DNA of 64,000 nt from Pseudomonas putida (GCF_001636055.1 NZ_CP011789.1:3224001-3288000), one strand, 5' to 3'. Counted from the stretch's first letter, positions 9,117-18,365 are shown. The notes: a model not told the origin generated them from the sequence alone. Translations and numbers: made by a program.

Positions 9117-9380
9117 TCATTGCTGCGAGCAGTTGCCCATTTCGCGGTAGGCGATCTTGTGGGTCTGGCCCTGGTGGTCAATGTAGACCATGTGCGCCGT
9201 GCCGACCTGGCAATCGGCAGCGTTACTGGCCGGGGTGATCGACACCACCTTGGCGACATCCAGCGGCATACCGTATTCGTAAGCCTGCCCCTCGGCAGAC
9301 GGCGTGCGAGGCTGCTCGGCGAAGGCGGCAATGGGCAGGAGGGCGCTACACAGCGCAAGTGCGGCGATCGAGCGTTTCAT
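9117..9380 (-). CDS. small exported DUF2790 protein
   Basis: The protein has 87 residues: a signal peptide (MKRSIAALALCSALLPIAAFA), then VAKVVSITPASNAADCQVGTAHMVYIDHQGQTHKIAYREMG. Two conserved cysteines probably form a disulfide in the periplasm. DUF2790 proteins are common in Pseudomonas and have no known function; several are reported near metal or stress genes. It is divergent from a LysR gene with inverted repeats between them. Confidence 0.8.
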   Translation of the reverse strand: MKRSIAALALCSALLPIAAFAEQPRTPSAEGQAYEYGMPLDVAKVVSITPASNAADCQVGTAHMVYIDHQGQTHKIAYREMGNCSQQ

Positions 9381-9392
9381 GATGAACTCCAG

Positions 9393-9439
9393 ATGAGGTT
9401 TCCCTCATGATCCATTCATTGGTGTTTCACAATAAATGG
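9393..9439. promoter_or_regulatory. two inverted repeats between the DUF2790 gene and a LysR gene
   Basis: ATGAGG-tttc-CCTCAT (9393-9408) is followed by CCATTCATT (9412-9420) and AATAAATGG (9431-9439), which pair at 8 of 9 positions across a 10-bp spacer. Both repeats sit in the 116-bp divergent gap and are plausible operators for the LysR protein. Confidence 0.5.
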
Positions 9440-9496
9440 GCTGGACCGTGATAGATTCCTGCCCTCAAGGTATGAATCACCCTGGAGCGTCACTTC

Positions 9497-10429
9497 ATGG
9501 ACATGCTGCACGCAATGCGCACTTTCGCCCGAGTCGTGGAGTGCGGCAGCTTCGCCGCAGCCGCCAATGCGCTGGACATTTCGGCGGCGCAGGTGTCGCG
9601 GATCGTCGCCGAACTGGAAAACCAGTTGCAGACTCGCCTGCTGCATCGCACCACCCGGCGGCTGCGCATGAGCGAGGCGGGGGAGCGCTTTCTTGAACGC
9701 TCGCGCCAGATCATGCTGTTGACCGAAGAGGCCTTCGACGAAGCACGCGGCGCCCACCTCACGCCCCGCGGACGCCTGCGCGTGCATTGCAGTCATGGTC
9801 TGGGTCTGCTGATGATGCCGTTGGTGGCACGCTACAACGCCTCGTGCCGTGAAGTGGTGATGGAGCTCACCCTGTCCCAGCGCAACCCCGACCTGCTCGC
9901 CGAAGGGCATGACGTGGTCATTGCCATCGGCCAGGGCCTGCCTGACTCGCAACTGATCGCCATCCCGCTGGGCAGCATCTACAGCGTGCTGTGTGCTTCC
10001 CCCGACTACCTGGCTCGCCACGGCGTCCCCAAGCGCCCCGAGGACCTGCACGAGCATATCTGCCTGCGCACGGTCGATCCGCTGTTCGAGGAGGACTGGC
10101 CCTTCGGTGACGCGCCGGACAGCTGCGTGATTTCCCCCCAGGACACCTTTCTCACCAATGTGGCCGATGCGATGGTCAAGGCGACCGAGCTCGGCATGGG
10201 CATTGGCCTGTTGCCCTATTACTCGGCCAGCCAGGCACTGGAGGACGGGCGCCTTTGCCGACTGCTAGCCCCGCATCGGTTGCGGCAACGGGAGATCTAT
10301 GCGATCTACCCGTCGCGGCACTATCTCGATGCCAAGGTGCGTACCTGGCTGGACTTTCTCAAGGAGCAGTTGCCGGTGCTGTTCCAGGCGCATGAGCGGC
10401 TGGTCGATGACCCACGCTGCTGGCGCTAG
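9497..10429 (+). CDS. LysR-family transcriptional regulator
   Basis: This 310-residue protein starts MDMLHAMRTFARVVECGSFAAAANALDISAAQVSRIVAELE, a typical LysR winged HTH. The substrate-binding domain carries the CrgA/PA-type pattern (RGRLRVHCSHGLGLLMMPL, LGMGIGLLPYYSA). RBS CTGGAG lies before the ATG. It diverges from the DUF2790 gene, its most likely target; no metabolic operon is adjacent, so the effector cannot be guessed. Confidence 0.9.
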   Translation: MDMLHAMRTFARVVECGSFAAAANALDISAAQVSRIVAELENQLQTRLLHRTTRRLRMSEAGERFLERSRQIMLLTEEAFDEARGAHLTPRGRLRVHCSHGLGLLMMPLVARYNASCREVVMELTLSQRNPDLLAEGHDVVIAIGQGLPDSQLIAIPLGSIYSVLCASPDYLARHGVPKRPEDLHEHICLRTVDPLFEEDWPFGDAPDSCVISPQDTFLTNVADAMVKATELGMGIGLLPYYSASQALEDGRLCRLLAPHRLRQREIYAIYPSRHYLDAKVRTWLDFLKEQLPVLFQAHERLVDDPRCWR

Positions 10430-10432
10430 GGC

Positions 10433-10732
10433 TCACCGGCTGTCCTGATCCTCGGCATTGCCACCGGTTGCCCCTGCGCCGCTGCCGGTTGCCTCGCCAG
10501 TGCTGCTCGAGCCACCGGTGCTGCCGTCGGCCGCGTCGGCGTTGCTGCCGGTATCACTGCTATCGTTACCCTTGCTGCCGCCAGGGCTGTTGACGCTGCT
10601 GCCGTCGCCGGCGGTCTCGCCCTGTATGGCGGGGGCCTTGTGGTCGGAGTGATTGGTGTCGGTTGCGGCGAAGCTGGCACTGGAAGCCAGCCCCAAGGCG
10701 AGGAAGAAAAACAGCGGGCGCATGTGAGCCAT
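10433..10732 (-). CDS. small exported Gly/Ser-rich protein
   Basis: The 99-residue protein has a signal peptide (MAHMRPLFFFLALGLASSASFA) followed by a low-complexity, acidic Gly/Ser/Asn/Ala-rich tail with no recognisable domain and no cysteines. The start ATG at 10732 has GGAG at good spacing; an open frame runs further upstream but lacks an RBS. Low-complexity secreted proteins of this kind occur in Pseudomonas without known role. It is convergent with the LysR gene (3 bp apart). Confidence 0.65.
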   Translation of the reverse strand: MAHMRPLFFFLALGLASSASFAATDTNHSDHKAPAIQGETAGDGSSVNSPGGSKGNDSSDTGSNADAADGSTGGSSSTGEATGSGAGATGGNAEDQDSR

Positions 10733-10847
10733 GGTGAATCTCCTACGAGGATGATCGTCCTTCGTTCGGCTGCGCGCAGAGGGCAGGGTGCCCGTCGAGC
10801 GACGGGCGGTCGTGGGGATGCCATGCAGCCCCACGTGCGCACTTCGA

Positions 10848-12152
10848 TCAGGCAGGCTCGGAGCGCGCGAGCGGGGCGCTTTCACCCGTAACGGCATCGA
10901 CGATCGGCGGATGATCCTGCGCGGCGTGGATCAGTTCCTCGGTCATGCGCAACTCGGCCCCGGTTGGCGAGAAGGTCGCGGTAGGCGCGAAGGGGGCCGG
11001 ATGCTCGGGCGCCGGGCGCTTGCCACGCCGCCAGACGAAGAAGCTGACCATTGCCAGGTTGATCACGGCGAAGGCCCAGAACAGCCCGGCCTCGCCATAG
11101 GAGGTCATCACCGGCGAGATCGCCAGCGGGCTCATCGCCGAACCCAGCGAGTTGATCAGCAGCAGGCCCTGGATCATCGGCACCAGCGCATCCATCGGCG
11201 CGCGGTCGGCGGCATGGCTGACCGCCACCGGATACACCGCGAACACACCACCACCCAGTAGGAACAATACCGCTGGCAGCCAGGCCGAGGTGGAGGGCAA
11301 CAGCAGGATGACCAACGACAGCACGACGCACAGCGTACCCAGGGCGATCAACACATCCTGGCGATCCTTGCGGTCGGACCAGCGCCCGACCGGGTACTGC
11401 AGCAGCATCGCGCCCAGGATCACCCAGGCCATCATGCGCCCGACTTCACCGACATCCAGGCCAATACGCTGCAGGTACAGCGGCAGCAGCGCATATACCG
11501 CAGCAATCGCCACACCCGAACCAAAGCAGCCGACCAGGCCGCTCGGCGTCACGCCCAGCAATTGTCGCGGCTTGAGCGGCTCGACCTGCTCCAGCAACGG
11601 CGATACCCGCGGCAGGATCACGATCGGCAGTACCGATAGTGCCGCCAGCATGCCCGCAACGGTGAACGGCGCACTGGCGCCCAGGCTCACCAGCTCGCCG
11701 AGCATCGCCTGGCCCAGCACGCCCGCGCCGTACAGCGCAATCATGTACAGGGCCAGCAGGCGTCCACGAATCTTCGCGTCACCGGCCAGCAGCAGCCAGC
11801 TTTCGATCACCAGGAACACGCCGACCGTCGCCCAGCCGTTGAGCAGGCGCAGGGCGAACCAGCCCCAGGTGTCGACGAACAGACCCTGCAACAGAATGGT
11901 TGCGGCAATCAGCGAAGCGAAACTGCTGTAGGCACGGATGTGGCCAATGCGCAGGATCAGTCGGTCGTTGAAGATGGCGCCGAGGGTGAGCCCAATGAAG
12001 AAGCCCGACGAGACGATACCGATCATCGTTGCCGATTCGCCGGCTTCGCCGAGGCGCAGGGTGGTCAGGGAATACAGCAGGCCATTGCCCAGGGCAATGA
12101 TGAACAGCCCGAGCAGGGGTGCCAGCGCCATCGCCAGCAAACGCGGAGACAT
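10848..12152 (-). CDS. MFS transporter, YcaD-like
   Basis: The protein has 434 residues and 12 predicted membrane segments. The start block GLFIIALGNGLLYSLTTLRL, then GIVSSGFFIGLTLGAIFNDRLILRIGHIRAYSS and RLLNGWATVGVFLVIESWLL, resemble the YcaD/CobQ-like MFS subgroup; the substrate is not known. A 45-residue hydrophilic C-terminal tail follows the last helix. The ATG at 12152 is preceded by GAGGT. Confidence 0.8.
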   Translation of the reverse strand: MSPRLLAMALAPLLGLFIIALGNGLLYSLTTLRLGEAGESATMIGIVSSGFFIGLTLGAIFNDRLILRIGHIRAYSSFASLIAATILLQGLFVDTWGWFALRLLNGWATVGVFLVIESWLLLAGDAKIRGRLLALYMIALYGAGVLGQAMLGELVSLGASAPFTVAGMLAALSVLPIVILPRVSPLLEQVEPLKPRQLLGVTPSGLVGCFGSGVAIAAVYALLPLYLQRIGLDVGEVGRMMAWVILGAMLLQYPVGRWSDRKDRQDVLIALGTLCVVLSLVILLLPSTSAWLPAVLFLLGGGVFAVYPVAVSHAADRAPMDALVPMIQGLLLINSLGSAMSPLAISPVMTSYGEAGLFWAFAVINLAMVSFFVWRRGKRPAPEHPAPFAPTATFSPTGAELRMTEELIHAAQDHPPIVDAVTGESAPLARSEPA

Positions 12153-12440
12153 ACGTACCTCAAGTGATCGATCAGCGAATGAACCTCTTCGACCACACGT
12201 GTCTGACCGGACCTCGAAGGAGTGGGGCTGCACGTAAGTGCCAGGGCGGGGATGCGACCAGGGCAAGACTCAACCGCAGACTCGGAGCACGAGATCGGGC
12301 GGGGTCGGTTGAGCCTGTTGCACATGCGCGATGTGGCTGAGGCACGGACGTTGTCATTGCTGCCGGTAGCCACCGTACGAGGCGACTGGGCGAAAAGGCG
12401 CGGCATTCTACGCCCGCGCCCCATCACTTGCCAAAGCCCT

Positions 12441-12468
12441 AGAGGTGCGACAGGAGGCCGCACCCTCT
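12441..12468 (-). terminator. hairpin terminator-like sequence after the small secreted protein
   Basis: AGAGGTGCG (12441-12449) pairs with CGCACCCTCT (12459-12468) with one bulge, forming a stable stem just downstream of the leftward gene ending at 12475. It is followed on that strand by TCTAGGGCTTT. The rest of the 320-bp gap from 12153 holds nothing else I recognise. Confidence 0.45.
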
Positions 12469-12474
12469 GCTGAA

Positions 12475-12702
12475 TCAGGACGAAGGTTTGGCCGCTGTGT
12501 CCTGGCCGCTGTTGCTGTTGACCTGGGCGTCTTGCTGGGCGGCCTTGGCGGCTTCGCGCTTGGCCACCATGTCTTTGCTCTGCTGCTGTTGCAGGGCCCA
12601 GCGGGCATGGTGTTCCTGCAGGCGCTCGGCGCCGCCTTCGGCGAAGGCGGAGGTTACGGCGGTGGCGGCCAGCAGGGCCAGGGCATAGCGCAGGGATTTC
12701 AT
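12475..12702 (-). CDS. small exported protein, PtrA-N-terminal-like
   Basis: The 75-residue product is a signal peptide (MKSLRYALALLAATAVTSAFA) followed by EGGAERLQEHHARWALQQQQSKDMV and a Gln/Lys/Ala-rich tail. The AEGGAERxQE junction resembles the N-terminal domain of Pseudomonas PtrA-type proteins, small periplasmic proteins linked to copper and other stresses; I hold this only loosely. The start ATG at 12702 follows GGAGA; ATG 12717 would extend the protein by five residues and spoil the signal peptide. Confidence 0.6.
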   Translation of the reverse strand: MKSLRYALALLAATAVTSAFAEGGAERLQEHHARWALQQQQSKDMVAKREAAKAAQQDAQVNSNSGQDTAAKPSS

Positions 12703-12889
12703 GGTTTGACTCTCCATCGTAGTTTGATTCTTCAAGGGCCTTGCAAGAGCGGCCGATGGAGAGAGGATGGAGCGCCAGGATTTCCTCAGGATTAACAACA
12801 ATCAGATGTTCGACCGTTGGTCGCCTTGGTTTTGCGGTTTCTTCGGTTGCCAGGCAAGCGATTGCAGCGGACCCGGCAACCGAGTGGCC

Positions 12890-14221
12890 TCAGTGTTTCG
12901 GCAAGTCCCGCGTGCGCAGTTTTTCCGGCAAGGCGAACAACAACAGCACCGCTGTCACCAGGCTCGTGGCAGCGATCAGATACAGCGCAGGCGTGGTGCT
13001 GCCCGACAGATCGCGAATACGCCCCACCAGTACCGGGCTGACGATCCCGCCCAACTGCCCGAGTGTATTGATCAGCGCGATGCCACCGGCAGCCCCGGCG
13101 CCTGCGCCAGCCAGCAACTTCGGCGGCAGCGCCCAGAAGCTCGGAATGGCCGCCACCACACCGGCACCCAGCAGACCGAGGGAGACGATCAACAACGGCG
13201 TGTGGTCATCGAACAGTCCGGCGCACAGGAAGCCCAGGGCACCGAGGCTGATCAACCCGGCGGTAAACCAGCGCCGCTCGCCGGTCGCATCCGACCACCG
13301 GCCACACACCACCATGGTGATTGCCCCGCAGACATAGGGCACAGCCGTCAGCAGGCCAATCATCGACGGGTTCTCCGTCCCTGCGCTGCGGATCAGCTGA
13401 GGTGCCCAGAAGTTCAGGCCGTAGGAGGCGATCTGAATCAGGAAGTAGATCAACCCGAGCATCAGGAAACCGGGGATGCGGATCGCCTGCAGCAACGAAC
13501 CCTTTCCATGAGCGGCCTGCGCCGGCTCGATGCGTGAGCGCAGCAACTGTTTTTCCTTGTCGCTGAGCCAGCCGGCGTCCTCGATGCGGTCCTTGAGCTG
13601 GGTCAGCACCAGCAAGCCAAGCGCTACGCAGGGCAGGCCGCCCAGCAGAAACAGCCAGTGCCAGCCGCGCATCTGCATGACCCCGTCAAGATGACCGAGC
13701 ACCAGGCCCGAGAACGGCGCGCCGAACAGCCCGGCGAAGGCCGAAGCGAGGAACAGCAGCGAGGTGATGCGGCCACGGAAATGCTGCGGGAACCACAGCG
13801 TCAGGTAGTACAGCACGCCGGGCGCGAAACCGGCTTCCATGGCGCCGATGATGAAGCGCAGGGCATAGAACTGCCATTCGCTGGTGACGAACACCATGGC
13901 GGCGGTGGCCAGGCCCCACGAAATCATGATCCGCGCGATCCAGCGGCGGGCACCGACCTTGTACAGCATCAGGTTGCTCGGCACCTCGAACAATACATAG
14001 CCCACCACGAACAGGCTCGCTCCCAGGCCGTAGGCGGTGTCGCTGAAACCGAGGTCGGTCTGCAACTGGAACTTGGCGAAACTGATGTTGATGCGGTCGA
14101 AGAAGGCGAACAGATAACACACCATGATCAACGGCATGAGGCGCCAGGCGACCTTGCGGACCAGGGCTTTTTCGCTGTCGGCGCCATCGGTGGCACCCAG
14201 CGGCAGGGCGGAAAGGGTCAT
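12890..14221 (-). CDS. MFS transporter, anion:cation symporter (ACS) family
   Basis: The 443-residue, 12-helix carrier has ACS-family blocks: WRLMPLIMVCYLFAFFDRINISFAK, EVPSNLMLYKVGARRWIARIMISWG and EAGFAPGVLYYLTLWFP. ACS members import organic anions (phthalate, tartrate, hexuronates, galactonate). It lies 87 bp downstream of the HMG-CoA-lyase/CaiB genes on the same strand and is probably the uptake system for the acid those enzymes activate. RBS TGGAGAACATCA precedes the ATG. Confidence 0.85.
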   Translation of the reverse strand: MTLSALPLGATDGADSEKALVRKVAWRLMPLIMVCYLFAFFDRINISFAKFQLQTDLGFSDTAYGLGASLFVVGYVLFEVPSNLMLYKVGARRWIARIMISWGLATAAMVFVTSEWQFYALRFIIGAMEAGFAPGVLYYLTLWFPQHFRGRITSLLFLASAFAGLFGAPFSGLVLGHLDGVMQMRGWHWLFLLGGLPCVALGLLVLTQLKDRIEDAGWLSDKEKQLLRSRIEPAQAAHGKGSLLQAIRIPGFLMLGLIYFLIQIASYGLNFWAPQLIRSAGTENPSMIGLLTAVPYVCGAITMVVCGRWSDATGERRWFTAGLISLGALGFLCAGLFDDHTPLLIVSLGLLGAGVVAAIPSFWALPPKLLAGAGAGAAGGIALINTLGQLGGIVSPVLVGRIRDLSGSTTPALYLIAATSLVTAVLLLFALPEKLRTRDLPKH

Positions 14222-14308
14222 TGATGTTCTCCAGTCGGGCCGCCCTGTGGGCGGCCTTGTTGTTCTTGTTGTCTGGCGGGGCCACGGCCCCTTGGGTGTA
14301 GCGAAGAA

Positions 14309-15247
14309 TCAGGCGGGCAAACCGGCCGGCAGTGGGTGCAGGTCGCAATTGCGTCCGGCCTTGACCAGTTGCCCCGGCACCTCGTGGCCGAGCAGCGCAG
14401 GCAGGCTGCGCGACATCTTCAGCAGGCCGTCGAGGTCGATGCTGGTAGGGATGCCCGTCTCGATGCACAGGTTGACCAGGTCCTCGCTGCAGATGTTGCC
14501 CGATGCCCCCGGCGCGAACGGGCAGCCGCCCAGCCCGCCGAGCGCGGCATCGAAGCGCCGCGCACCGGCTTCATAGGCGGCCAGCACATTGCACAGGCCC
14601 AGCCCACGGGTGTTGTGAAAGTGCAACGTGAGCATCGAAGCCGGCAGGCGCTCCAGGCTGCGCCGCACCAGGCGCGCGACCTGACGCGGATTGGCCATGC
14701 CGGTGGTATCGGCCAGGGTCACACCCTGCACACCCAGCTCCAGGTAGGCGTCGAGCAGGCGCAGCACCAGGTCTTCCTCGACGGCGCCTTCGAACGGGCA
14801 ACCGAACGCAGTGGCGACACTGGCGTTGAGACTCACCGCCCGACCTTGCACGGCCTGGACGATATCGCCAAAGCCTGCCAGCGACTGTTCGCGGCGCATG
14901 CGCATGTTGGCCAGGTTGTGCGACTGGCTGGCCGACAGCACCAGGTTCAGCTCGTCGGCGCCGGCAGCCAGTGCGCGCTCGGCGCCTTTGAGGTTGGGGA
15001 TCAGGGCGACGTAGATCACACCCGGCTGACGCTGGATGCCACGGAAGACTTCATCACCATCGCGCAGTGCCGGAATGGCCTTGGGCGAAACGAACGAGCC
15101 CGCTTCGATGCGGCTGAAACCCAGCTTCGACAAGCCATCGATCAGGCGGACCTTGTCTTCGGTCGGCACCCAGGTCGGTTCGATCTGCAGGCCGTCACGC
15201 GGGGCAACCTCCTGCACCACCAGCAGGTCTGCGTTGTTGTCGATCAT
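14309..15247 (-). CDS. hydroxymethylglutaryl-CoA lyase-type enzyme
   Basis: The 312-residue TIM barrel of the HMGL family cleaves HMG-CoA to acetoacetate and acetyl-CoA. Visible motifs: APRDGLQ (catalytic Arg17-Asp18), LTLHFHN (metal ligands His209/His211), and GGCPFAPGASGN with catalytic Cys242. Metal-binding and catalytic residues are complete. Its start overlaps the end of the CaiB gene by 4 bp (ATGA), so CoA transfer and cleavage are coupled. Context suggests a free branched 3-hydroxy acid such as 3-hydroxy-3-methylglutarate or citramalate; leucine degradation genes (mccA/B, acyl-CoA dehydrogenase) are absent, so this is probably not the leucine-pathway copy. Confidence 0.85.
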   Translation of the reverse strand: MIDNNADLLVVQEVAPRDGLQIEPTWVPTEDKVRLIDGLSKLGFSRIEAGSFVSPKAIPALRDGDEVFRGIQRQPGVIYVALIPNLKGAERALAAGADELNLVLSASQSHNLANMRMRREQSLAGFGDIVQAVQGRAVSLNASVATAFGCPFEGAVEEDLVLRLLDAYLELGVQGVTLADTTGMANPRQVARLVRRSLERLPASMLTLHFHNTRGLGLCNVLAAYEAGARRFDAALGGLGGCPFAPGASGNICSEDLVNLCIETGIPTSIDLDGLLKMSRSLPALLGHEVPGQLVKAGRNCDLHPLPAGLPA

Positions 15248-16437
15248 TGCACCACCCCCTTGGCCCGCAGGCCGATGATCTCATCGGGGCCCAAGCCCAG
15301 CCCAGCCAACAGTGCATCGGTGTGTTCGCCCAGCGCCGGGCCCTGCCAATCGACGCGACCGGGCGTATCCGAAAGCTTCGGCACGATACCCGGCATGCGC
15401 ACCGGGGTACCGTCGGGCAGTTGGCTGTCCAGCAGCATGTCGCGGGCCTGGTAGTGCGGGTCGTTGACGATGTCGGCAACCGAATAGATGCGCCCGGCCG
15501 GGACCTCGGCGGCTTCCAGCGTGGCCAGTACCTGGTCGATCGGGTGGCGGCGAGTCCAGGCCTCGATCGCGTCGTCGAGCTGTGCCGATTGCGCGGCGCG
15601 ACCATCGTTATGGGCAAAGGCCTCGGCCTCGCCCAGGTCTGCTCGGCCGATGGCCTGCATCAGGCGGCGGAAGATCGGGTCGCTGTTGCCGGCGATCACC
15701 ACGAACGCGCCGTCGGCGGTGCGGTAGGTGTTCGAAGGCGCGATGCCGGGCAGGGCACCACCGCTGCGTTCGCGGACATGCCCCAGCAGATCGTACTCCG
15801 GCACCAGGCTTTCCATCAGGTTGAACACGCTTTCCACCAGCGATACATCGACCACCTGACCGGCACCGCCGTTGACACGCACATTGAACAGCGAGAGCAG
15901 GGCACCCATCACCGCGTGCAACGAGGCCAGCGAGTCACCCAGGCTGACGCCTGCCCGCGCCGGTGCCGAACCCTGTTCGCCGGTGGTGTAGCGAATACCG
16001 CCCATGGCCTCGCCGATCGCACCGAAGCCAGGCCGGTCGCGATACGGGCCGCTCTGGCCATAGCCGGAGATACGCACCAGGGTCAGGCGTGGATTGAGCG
16101 CGTGCAGTACGTCCCAGCCCAGGCCGAGCTTTTCCAGCGCACCGGGGCGCAGGTTCTCGATCAGCACGTCGGTGTCGGCCAGCAGGCGCTTGACGATGGC
16201 AAGGCCTTCAGCGGCCTTCAGGTCGAGGGCCAGCGACTTCTTGTTGCGTGACTGCAGATACCACCAAAGCGAGGTGCCGTCGTGCAGCTTTCGCCACTTG
16301 CGAAGCGGGTCGCCCTGGCCCAGGGCCTCGATCTTGATGACTTCGGCGCCGAACTCACCGAGCAGGCGAGCGGCGAAGGGGGCGGCGATCAGCGTGCCTA
16401 TTTCCAGGACCCTGATGCCTTGTAGCGGGGCAGGCAT
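15244..16437 (-). CDS. CaiB/BaiF family III CoA-transferase
   Basis: The 397-residue family III CoA-transferase opens LQGIRVLEIGTLIAAPFAARLLGEFGAEVIKIE and has NKKSLALDLK, DVLIENLRPGALEKLGLG and GVSLGDSLA with the expected catalytic Asp168. These enzymes move CoA between carboxylic acids. Together with the overlapping HMGL gene the likely step is succinyl-CoA (or acetyl-CoA) plus a branched hydroxy-diacid giving its CoA ester, as in human SUGCT, which uses glutarate and HMG. RBS GAGGT precedes the ATG. Confidence 0.85.
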   Translation of the reverse strand: MPAPLQGIRVLEIGTLIAAPFAARLLGEFGAEVIKIEALGQGDPLRKWRKLHDGTSLWWYLQSRNKKSLALDLKAAEGLAIVKRLLADTDVLIENLRPGALEKLGLGWDVLHALNPRLTLVRISGYGQSGPYRDRPGFGAIGEAMGGIRYTTGEQGSAPARAGVSLGDSLASLHAVMGALLSLFNVRVNGGAGQVVDVSLVESVFNLMESLVPEYDLLGHVRERSGGALPGIAPSNTYRTADGAFVVIAGNSDPIFRRLMQAIGRADLGEAEAFAHNDGRAAQSAQLDDAIEAWTRRHPIDQVLATLEAAEVPAGRIYSVADIVNDPHYQARDMLLDSQLPDGTPVRMPGIVPKLSDTPGRVDWQGPALGEHTDALLAGLGLGPDEIIGLRAKGVVQ

Positions 16438-16555
16438 GGTGCGTACCTCTTTGTTCTTGGACTTTGAGGTAGAGGCTACGACTGGCGCCGGGAACGCACC
16501 AATCCTGTGTCGGCAATAACCGTTCGCAAAATGCGAAGGGTAGGGGCGACACCCC

Positions 16556-17473
16556 TCAGCCGCCAGGCTCAGCCGCGCGCAAATGCTCGAACAGCAAGCG
16601 GCTCACCGGTGACAGCGACTCAAGGTCCCGCGCCACCAGCAGCAACTCACGCTCGGCCCAGTCGTCGCTCAGCGCCACCGCACGCAACCCCAGCGCACCG
16701 CCAAACAACTCGAAGGCCTTGCGCGGCAGGATTCCCACGCCCATGTCAGCCTGCACCATGCGGCACACTGCATCGAAACTGGGGACATGAATACGCAGGC
16801 GCAAAACCCGCCCGGCGCGGCGAGCGGCCTCGTGGGTACGCATGTTGATGGAGCTCGCCGAGTGCAGGCCGACAAAGTCGTTGTCCAGAGTTTCGGCGAA
16901 GTCCACCTGCGCCTGGTCTGCCAATGGATGCCCTTCACGCACCACCAGCACCAACTGGTCGCGTCTGTAGCGCACCTTGAGCAGGTCGCGGGTGTCGCTG
17001 TCGCTGGAGCAGATACCCAGGTCCGCCACGCCATCGAGCAACCCCTGGATCACGCCATTGCTGGGCCGCTCCTCCAGGTCCACCTTGATCCGTTCGTGTT
17101 CTGCGGCGAACAGCGCCAGGTCCTCGGGCAGAAACTGGATGATCGCCGACAGGTTGGCGAGCATCCGCACGTAGCCGCGCACTCCCTGCAAGTGCTCGCC
17201 CAGTTCCAGGCCGATCTTCTCGAGGTTGAACAGCATGCGCCGGGCGTGGTGCAGCAGGGTTTCCCCGGCCGGGGTCAGGCTCATGCCACGGGCCTGGCGG
17301 GCGAACAGCGGCGAGCCGAGCGCTGCCTCCAGCTCGTTGAGGCGCTTGCTTGCCGCCGACAATGCGATCGCTTCGCGCGCGGCGGCACGGGTCAGGCTAC
17401 CTTCCTCGTGGATGGCGACGAACAACTGCAAGGTCACCAGGTCAAGACGACGGATGAGGTTGTTCAGTTGCAT
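16556..17473 (-). CDS. LysR-family transcriptional regulator of the CaiB/HMGL module
   Basis: The 305-residue protein has an N-terminal HTH (LDLVTLQLFVAIHEEGSLTRAAARE, LSAASKRLNELE) and a LysR effector domain. The ATG at 17473 is preceded by AAGGG; a TTG 6 nt upstream is possible. It is unusual in being on the same strand as, and upstream of, its likely targets at 16437-12890 rather than divergent; the 118-bp gap after it must hold their promoter. Confidence 0.88.
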   Translation of the reverse strand: MQLNNLIRRLDLVTLQLFVAIHEEGSLTRAAAREAIALSAASKRLNELEAALGSPLFARQARGMSLTPAGETLLHHARRMLFNLEKIGLELGEHLQGVRGYVRMLANLSAIIQFLPEDLALFAAEHERIKVDLEERPSNGVIQGLLDGVADLGICSSDSDTRDLLKVRYRRDQLVLVVREGHPLADQAQVDFAETLDNDFVGLHSASSINMRTHEAARRAGRVLRLRIHVPSFDAVCRMVQADMGVGILPRKAFELFGGALGLRAVALSDDWAERELLLVARDLESLSPVSRLLFEHLRAAEPGG

Positions 17474-17485
17474 GGTCAAGCGCCC

Positions 17486-18268
17486 TTACTTGCCCGTTGA
17501 AGCCGTGCGCGAGCGCAGCAGCGTCGCCAGCCCCACGGTCAGCACCACCGCCAGCCCCACGGCGAGCAGGAAGGTCAGGGCGATACCCAGGTGCGGCAGC
17601 AGCGCGCCAAGGCTCAGGTAGAAGGCAATCACCCCGACGGCGCCGATGGCGTTGCCCCGGATCATCCCGGCCATGGAGAAGCGCCCGCCCTGGACATGGG
17701 AGAACACCACCAGCGGCCAGGCGATCACCGGAATCGGCGCGAGCATGCCGCTGACCGCAGGTCCCAGCCAGCTTGCCGCACCTGTGGTGAGCATCAGCAG
17801 GCCGGTGGCGGCGACCATGCGCATGGGGATTTCCCACCAGCGCGCCTTGATCTGCGCAAGCTGCGCCGGGCGCGGCTCGCGGGCCGTGGCCCAGACCAGC
17901 ACCACCACCAGGCACAAGGCGACAACGATCGATATCGGCAGATTGCCCCAATGGGTCAGTACATAGGCTGCCACGCCGTACAGCGCGAGCGACACCACTG
18001 CCGTGAGGGCCACGCCAAGCCTGCGGCTGGCGAAGAGGTAGCAGGCATAGCTGGCCTGGACCGCCGCCAGCCCGCCGAGTGCGCCCGGTATGGCATTCAG
18101 AGAGAAGGCGGTGCCTTGTTCCAGGCACAGGAAGATCATGACCAGCGCCGAGGTGATCGGCATGCCAGAGAGCAAGCCGCCGAGCAATCCTCCCCAGCGC
18201 CGCGAGGCGAGGGAGACGGCCCACATCAGAAGGGGAGTGACAACGAGCTTGAGGTAGAAGAGCGTCAT
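17486..18268 (-). CDS. integral membrane protein of unknown function
   Basis: This 260-residue protein is almost entirely hydrophobic, with about 8-9 membrane segments. It opens LFYLKLVVTPLLMWAVSLASRRWGGLLGGLLSGMPITSALVMIFL. The paired GG/GLLSG motifs near the N-terminus suggest an antiporter-like or small transporter fold, but I recognise no family. It lies 12 bp upstream of the LysR gene on the same strand. The RBS is weak. The 18269-18365 gap shows nothing notable. Confidence 0.6.
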   Translation of the reverse strand: MTLFYLKLVVTPLLMWAVSLASRRWGGLLGGLLSGMPITSALVMIFLCLEQGTAFSLNAIPGALGGLAAVQASYACYLFASRRLGVALTAVVSLALYGVAAYVLTHWGNLPISIVVALCLVVVLVWATAREPRPAQLAQIKARWWEIPMRMVAATGLLMLTTGAASWLGPAVSGMLAPIPVIAWPLVVFSHVQGGRFSMAGMIRGNAIGAVGVIAFYLSLGALLPHLGIALTFLLAVGLAVVLTVGLATLLRSRTASTGK

Positions 18269-18365
18269 GACGGCAGGCGGTCCGGTTGTTCTTGTCTGGC
18301 CGCAGGGCTGAGCCTGCGGCCGCGACATTGTCGATCATCCTCTGCGCCAATGACACCGCTTTGTT

